DNA of 9,422 nucleotides from NCBI GenBank assembly GCA_043769005.1, contig JAYVJV010000320.1:1-9422 (forward strand), in the 5' to 3' direction. Position numbers and translations under genes: made by a program. This DNA comes from JAAFIP01 sp043769005. Lineage in GTDB: Bacteria > Pseudomonadota > Gammaproteobacteria > Burkholderiales > Burkholderiaceae_C. This document shows positions 6,207 through 9,422 of this stretch, one piece after another. Every line of letters begins with the position of its first letter. Within the stretch, counting starts at the first letter, position 1. A model generated the notes under the pieces. It was not told where the DNA came from. It ran no database searches and saw only the letters and a list, made by a program, of their open reading frames with translations.

Positions 6207-8021
6207 ATGAACCTGCTTTTCCCACTGCCGACCACTCTGCGCTCTACCGCACGCGCTACCTTGCTTGGCGGTGTATACCTTGTAGCTGCGGGCTGCGCGG
6301 GCGTGCTGGCGCAGCCTGCCAGCCCACCCGTGACCGCACCTGCCAGTTCCGCTTCATCAATTAAGACAGCGGCCAGCGCGCCTTTGTCTTCGTCGATGGA
6401 TGCTGACTTGTTCTATAACGTGCTGCTAGGCGAGATCAATGCACGCGGCGGTCAGCCCGCTGCAGGTTATGCAATGGTGCTAGATGCCGCCCGTAAAACT
6501 AACGACTCCAAACTGTACGCCCGTGCGGTAGACATCGCCATAGAGGCACGCTCAGGCGAGGATGCCCTGCAAGCCGCACGCGCTTGGAAGCAGGCCCAGC
6601 CCAACTCACGCCTGGCCAACCGCCAACTGCTGCAAGTGCTGGTGGCCTTGAACCGCGTCCCCGAGAGCGCCGAGCCCCTGCGTACCGAGCTGGCCACGTC
6701 ACCCGTGGCAGAGCGCGCCGCAGTGCTGTCCCTCATTCCGCGCAGCTACAGCCGGGTGAGCGACAAAACCCTGGCCGCCAACACAGTGGAAAAAGCCATT
6801 GCCGAGTACCTGGCTAACAGCGCCACAGCCGCACCCGCCTGGACCGCCGTGGGCCGCCTGCGCCTGGCAGCCAATAACAACCCCGGCGCGCTCGAAGCGG
6901 CGCAAAAAGCCCAAGCTGCCAGCGCCAACGCCCAGGGCCCGGCCATGCTGGCGTTGGAGATCATGAACCCCAAGCAGCCCGAGGCCGAAAACGTCATCAA
7001 ACGCTATCTGGAAACCGACAAACCCTCGCTAGACATCCGCATGGGCTACGCCCGCGCGCTGCTGGAGTCTCAGCGCAATAGCGAGGCCGCCGCCCAGGTA
7101 CAAGTTGTCACCCGCGACAAGCCCGACTACCCCGAAGCCTGGCTGGTGCAAGGCAGCCTGCAATTACAAGACAACCAACTCGCTAGCGCAGATGCCTCGC
7201 TGAAACGTTACGTCGAACTGGCGCAGCAGCAAAACGCAGACGAAGACCGCCAGCGCGGCCTCACCCAAGCCTACCTCCTGCTCTCGCAAGTGGCCGAAAA
7301 GCGCAGGGACTTTCCGCTGGCCGAGAGCTGGATTGCCAAAATCGACAACTCCCAGGCGCTGGTCAGCGCGCAAAGCCGCCGCGCCTCGCTGCTGGCCAAG
7401 CAAGGCAAGATTGCCGAGGCGCGCCAGCTCATCCGCGCCCTGCCCGACCGCAGCGAAGAAGACAAGCGCATGAAGCTGATGAGCGAGGTGCAACTGCTGC
7501 GCGAGCACCAGCAGTACCAGGCAGCCTACGACGTGTTGGCCTCGGCCATGGCTATCAACCCCAAAGACACCGAGCTACTCTACGACCAGGCCATGATGGC
7601 CGAAAAACTCGACCGCTTTGACGAGATGGAAAAACTCCTGCGCCAGCTCATTGCGGCCAAGCCTGACCATGCCCAGGCCTACAACGCCCTGGGCTACTCG
7701 ATGGCCGAGCGCAACGTGCGCCTGCCCGAGGCCAAAGCCCTGATTCAAAAAGCACTGGAGTTTGCCGTAGGCGACCCGTTCATTACCGACAGCCTGGGTT
7801 GGGTGGAGTTTCGCATGGGCAACCAGGTGCAGGCTGCCAAGATCCTCGAACAAGCCTACAAGTCCAAGCCCGACCCCGAGATAGCCGCTCACCTGGGTGA
7901 GGTGTACTGGGTGACCGGCCAGCGCGACAAAGCCATTGCGGTATGGAAAGAAGGCATGCTGCTCAACGGCGAAAACGAAACCCTGCTGCAAACCCTCAAA
8001 CGCCTGCGCGTGAAGCTGTGA
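6207..8021 (+). CDS. Exported TPR-repeat protein, positional counterpart of LbcA
   Basis: The 604-residue protein has an N-terminal export signal: polar start, hydrophobic stretch LLGGVYLVAAGC (19-30), then a Pro/Ala/Ser-rich linker to about 63. C30 could be a lipoprotein cysteine, but AAGC is a weak lipobox; signal peptidase I cleavage after A35 (VLA) is the alternative. The rest is alpha-helical solenoid. The clearest TPR units lie at about 307-340, 454-487, 488-522, 523-556 and 557-590. The gene precedes lolB and ispE, as PA4667 (LbcA) does in Pseudomonas aeruginosa; there LbcA is an outer-membrane TPR lipoprotein that binds the periplasmic protease CtpA. A similar adaptor role is an inference from architecture and gene order. 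The start is ATG 6207 without a Shine-Dalgarno; no in-frame start lies upstream. The stop overlaps a GTG that is in frame with lolB. Confidence 0.85.
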   Translation: MNLLFPLPTTLRSTARATLLGGVYLVAAGCAGVLAQPASPPVTAPASSASSIKTAASAPLSSSMDADLFYNVLLGEINARGGQPAAGYAMVLDAARKTNDSKLYARAVDIAIEARSGEDALQAARAWKQAQPNSRLANRQLLQVLVALNRVPESAEPLRTELATSPVAERAAVLSLIPRSYSRVSDKTLAANTVEKAIAEYLANSATAAPAWTAVGRLRLAANNNPGALEAAQKAQAASANAQGPAMLALEIMNPKQPEAENVIKRYLETDKPSLDIRMGYARALLESQRNSEAAAQVQVVTRDKPDYPEAWLVQGSLQLQDNQLASADASLKRYVELAQQQNADEDRQRGLTQAYLLLSQVAEKRRDFPLAESWIAKIDNSQALVSAQSRRASLLAKQGKIAEARQLIRALPDRSEEDKRMKLMSEVQLLREHQQYQAAYDVLASAMAINPKDTELLYDQAMMAEKLDRFDEMEKLLRQLIAAKPDHAQAYNALGYSMAERNVRLPEAKALIQKALEFAVGDPFITDSLGWVEFRMGNQVQAAKILEQAYKSKPDPEIAAHLGEVYWVTGQRDKAIAVWKEGMLLNGENETLLQTLKRLRVKL

Positions 8022-8026
8022 GCGCC

Positions 8027-8548
8027 ATGCTGCGGTCCATGGGGCAACACTGGCGGACTGTTTCCGGGCTGCTAATTGCTATATTTTTGCTAGCTGCTTG
8101 CGCAACTCCTACAAGGCCTGGTGGCCAAAATAGTGCTGAAAATGCTGCCTCTGGCGTAGTCTATAGCGGCCGCATCAGCCTGCAAGTGGCCAGCCAGCCC
8201 GTGCAGTCGTTTACTGGCGGCTTTGACCTGCATGGCGATGCCATCGAAGGCAAGCTCAGCCTGTTGACCCCCCTGGGCAGCACGGCAGCCGTGCTGCGCT
8301 GGAGCCCCGGTGTGGCGCTGCTGCAAAACGGTAGCAATACCCAACAATACCCCTCGGTGCAGGCCATGCTAGAGCACACCACGGGTGCCGCCATTCCGCT
8401 AGAGGCCTTGTTTGCCTGGCTGCGCGGCCAAGCTGCCCAAGCGCCCGGCTGGCAGGTTGACCTGTCGCGCCACGGCGATGGCCGCATCAGCGCCCTGCGA
8501 AGCGAGCCTGCGCCCAGTGCGCAACTGCGCATCGCCCTGGAAAAATAG
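8027..8548 (+). CDS. lolB: Outer-membrane lipoprotein receptor LolB
   Basis: LolB takes lipoproteins from the periplasmic carrier LolA and inserts them into the inner leaflet of the outer membrane, and is itself a lipoprotein. From ATG 8027 the protein is 173 residues, somewhat shorter than E. coli LolB (207). It has a signal peptide with hydrophobic core GLLIAIFLLAAC and lipobox LAAC, lipidated Cys25. The mature part shows GRISLQV at 48-54, FTGGFDLHGD at 62-71, a PLGSTAAVLRW segment at 82-92 and the late IPLEALFAWLRG at 123-134, in the order expected of the family. Start choice is uncertain: GTG 8018 overlaps the upstream stop as GTGA and would suit translational coupling, while ATG 8039 is also possible; all keep the signal peptide. 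Codons 17-35, including the lipobox, are encoded by a copy of the dispersed repeat. ispE follows after eight bases. Confidence 0.87.
   Translation: MLRSMGQHWRTVSGLLIAIFLLAACATPTRPGGQNSAENAASGVVYSGRISLQVASQPVQSFTGGFDLHGDAIEGKLSLLTPLGSTAAVLRWSPGVALLQNGSNTQQYPSVQAMLEHTTGAAIPLEALFAWLRGQAAQAPGWQVDLSRHGDGRISALRSEPAPSAQLRIALEK
8076..8131 (+). repeat. Dispersed intragenic repeat, copy B (in lolB)
   Basis: This copy has TTGCT at 8076-8080, AGCTGCTT at 8092-8099, GCGC at 8100-8103 and AAGG at 8113-8116, with the same spacing as copy A in recN. Its right end is a GGCC-rich segment followed by a short A-run. Gapless comparison with copy A gives roughly 29 matches in the first 51 positions by eye. It starts at the second base of a lolB codon, a different register from copy A. 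It encodes part of the h-region and the lipobox of the LolB signal peptide. Confidence 0.65.
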
Positions 8549-8556
8549 CCCCCACC

Positions 8557-9402
8557 ATGCAAGCCCTGTACGACCTGAGCGCCCCGGCCAAGCTCAATTT
8601 GTTTTTGCACATCACCGGGCGGCGCTTTGATGGCTACCACCTGCTGCAATCGGCTTTTGTTCTGATCGACTGGGCAGACACCATTCACCTGGAGCTGCGC
8701 AGCGACGGCGTGATCAGCCGGGAAGACATGGGGGCAAACGATGCTTTGCCCGCAGACGACTTGTGCGTACGCGCTGCCCGCGCCCTGCAGGCGGCTTGCG
8801 GCACGGAGCTGGGCGTACACATCCGATTGGAAAAACGCATCCCCACCCAAGCCGGTCTGGGCGGCGGTTCGTCGGATGCTGCCACTTGCCTTTTAGGGCT
8901 AAACCGCTTATGGAATGCGCGTAAGCAGCTATCAGAATTAGAGCAAATTGGTTTAGCACTAGGCTCCGATGTACCGTTTTTTCTACGCGGCCATAACGCC
9001 TGGGTAGAAGGTGTGGGCGAGCACATTACGCCTATCGACTTACCCGCAGCACAATTTATCGTCGTCAAACCCGCGCAGGGCCTGTCCACCCCGGCAATTT
9101 TTGCGCATCCCGCACTAAAGCGGGACAGTGCCCATGCTATAATTTCAGGCTTTGCTGCATCTCCTTATGACTTTGGTCACAATGATTTGCAGCCCGTAGC
9201 CGAGTTGCTCAATCCTCAGGTCACGCAAGCGCTGTACGCGCTGCAAGCCCAGGGTTTTGCGCCCCGGATGACGGGCTCAGGCAGTGCGGTGTTTGCTAAA
9301 GCGTCTGGCGACGACACTTTAGTGCCACTGCCCACTGGTTGGCAGCAAAAGCTGTGCAATAGTTTGCCAGAGCATCCCTTAGCGGGATGGGCTGCAAGCT
9401 AG
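8557..9402 (+). CDS. ispE: 4-diphosphocytidyl-2-C-methyl-D-erythritol kinase IspE
   Basis: IspE is the GHMP-family kinase that phosphorylates the 2-hydroxyl of CDP-methylerythritol, the fourth step of the MEP pathway to IPP and DMAPP, which feed quinones and undecaprenyl carriers. The 281-residue length is normal. Marks are PAKLNLFL at 10-17 with K12, DGYH at 25-28 with H28, the glycine-rich ATP loop LGGGSSDAA at 101-109, GSDVPFFL at 136-143 with catalytic D138, and the GHMP C-terminal motif MTGSGSAVFA at 238-247. The ATG at 8557 lies eight bases after lolB, with no clear Shine-Dalgarno, so expression probably depends on the operon. Residues about 112-130 are encoded by an inverted copy of the dispersed repeat, and from there to about 162 the leucine codons are all CTT, CTA or TTA. 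A TATAAT lies inside the gene near 9138. Confidence 0.97.
   Translation: MQALYDLSAPAKLNLFLHITGRRFDGYHLLQSAFVLIDWADTIHLELRSDGVISREDMGANDALPADDLCVRAARALQAACGTELGVHIRLEKRIPTQAGLGGGSSDAATCLLGLNRLWNARKQLSELEQIGLALGSDVPFFLRGHNAWVEGVGEHITPIDLPAAQFIVVKPAQGLSTPAIFAHPALKRDSAHAIISGFAASPYDFGHNDLQPVAELLNPQVTQALYALQAQGFAPRMTGSGSAVFAKASGDDTLVPLPTGWQQKLCNSLPEHPLAGWAAS
8890..8946 (-). repeat. Dispersed intragenic repeat, copy C (inverted, in ispE)
   Basis: Read on the - strand from 8946, this copy has TTGCT, TGATAGCTGCTT (core AGCTGCTT at 8930-8923), ACGC and AAG (8909-8907), all at the same spacing as copies A and B. It shares ACGC after the core with copy A. Because it is antisense to ispE while copies A and B are sense to their genes, the conserved bases cannot reflect a shared peptide. 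GCTTA and TAAGC inside it (8906-8910 and 8922-8926) could pair as a 5-bp stem. Confidence 0.6.
9108..9125. other. Small hairpin 1 within ispE
   Basis: TCCCGC (9108-9113) and GCGGGA (9120-9125) form a perfect 6-bp inverted repeat around the loop ACTAAA. It ends 12 bases before the TATAAT in ispE. There is no T-run after it, so it is not a standard intrinsic terminator. It resembles the hairpin at 9373-9389. Confidence 0.35.
9135..9143 (+). promoter_or_regulatory. Possible internal promoter: extended -10 TGCTATAAT in ispE
   Basis: A perfect TATAAT hexamer at 9138-9143 is preceded by TGC, the extended -10 motif. The coding frame here uses the codon ATA, which is uncommon in GC-rich genomes. The -35 position at 17-bp spacing reads CTAAAG, a poor match, so activity would rest on the extended -10. 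It would drive whatever lies downstream of ispE, in many related genomes tRNA-Gln and prs, which are outside this window. Confidence 0.35.
9373..9389. other. Small hairpin 2 at the 3' end of ispE
   Basis: CATCCC (9373-9378) and GGGATG (9384-9389) form a perfect 6-bp stem around the loop TTAGC, in the last codons of ispE. No T-run follows directly, so intrinsic termination is doubtful. It could slow decay from the 3' end or be incidental. Confidence 0.3.
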
Positions 9403-9422
9403 AGGACAGCAGACAAGTTTTC

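Noticed and set aside
9403..9422. Start of a tRNA or promoter after ispE
   Set aside because: Only 20 bases remain and no tRNA or promoter signature can be supported.

Overview
The window is about 9.4 kb of GC-rich, almost completely coding chromosome. Protein character and gene order suggest a betaproteobacterium of the order Burkholderiales, most likely family Comamonadaceae (an inference from the sequence alone; no database was searched). All genes look like core housekeeping genes. I see no phage, IS element, CRISPR, rRNA or tRNA.

Layout. (1) Positions 2-2096, + strand: the 3' part of recN (double-strand-break repair ATPase, cut by the left edge), then rapZ ten bases later. (2) Positions 2093-6186, - strand, transcribed right to left: mutM (8-oxoguanine/FAPY glycosylase), a 709-residue dynamin-like GTPase, and mutY (adenine glycosylase). 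mutY overlaps the end of the GTPase gene by about 14 bases. The rapZ and mutY stop codons lie in one shared CTAG. (3) Positions 6207-9402, + strand, divergent from mutM across a 20-base gap: an exported TPR protein, lolB (outer-membrane lipoprotein receptor) and ispE (isoprenoid precursor kinase), tightly packed. The TPR-lolB-ispE order matches the Pseudomonas aeruginosa lbcA-lolB-ispE(-prs) region.

How the genes fit together. mutM and mutY are two arms of the GO system against 8-oxoguanine and share a probable transcript with a dynamin-like GTPase. The right-hand operon joins envelope functions (a TPR protein that may be a protease adaptor, and lipoprotein insertion) with precursor supply for quinones and undecaprenyl carriers.

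Most unusual signal. A degenerate element of about 57 bp, pattern TTGCT-N11-AGCTGCTT-N-CGC-N9-AAG, occurs three times without gaps inside coding sequence: in recN (287-343), in lolB (8076-8131) and, inverted, in ispE (8890-8946). A weaker half-copy may lie in mutM. The three copies are read in different registers or on the opposite strand, so the conservation is at DNA level, not a shared protein motif. In lolB the element encodes part of the hydrophobic signal sequence and the lipobox cysteine. In ispE it opens a stretch in which ten consecutive leucine codons avoid CTG. Other observations include a possible symmetric bidirectional -10 between mutM and the TPR gene, a perfect TATAAT with extended -10 inside ispE, and two look-alike hairpins near the end of ispE.
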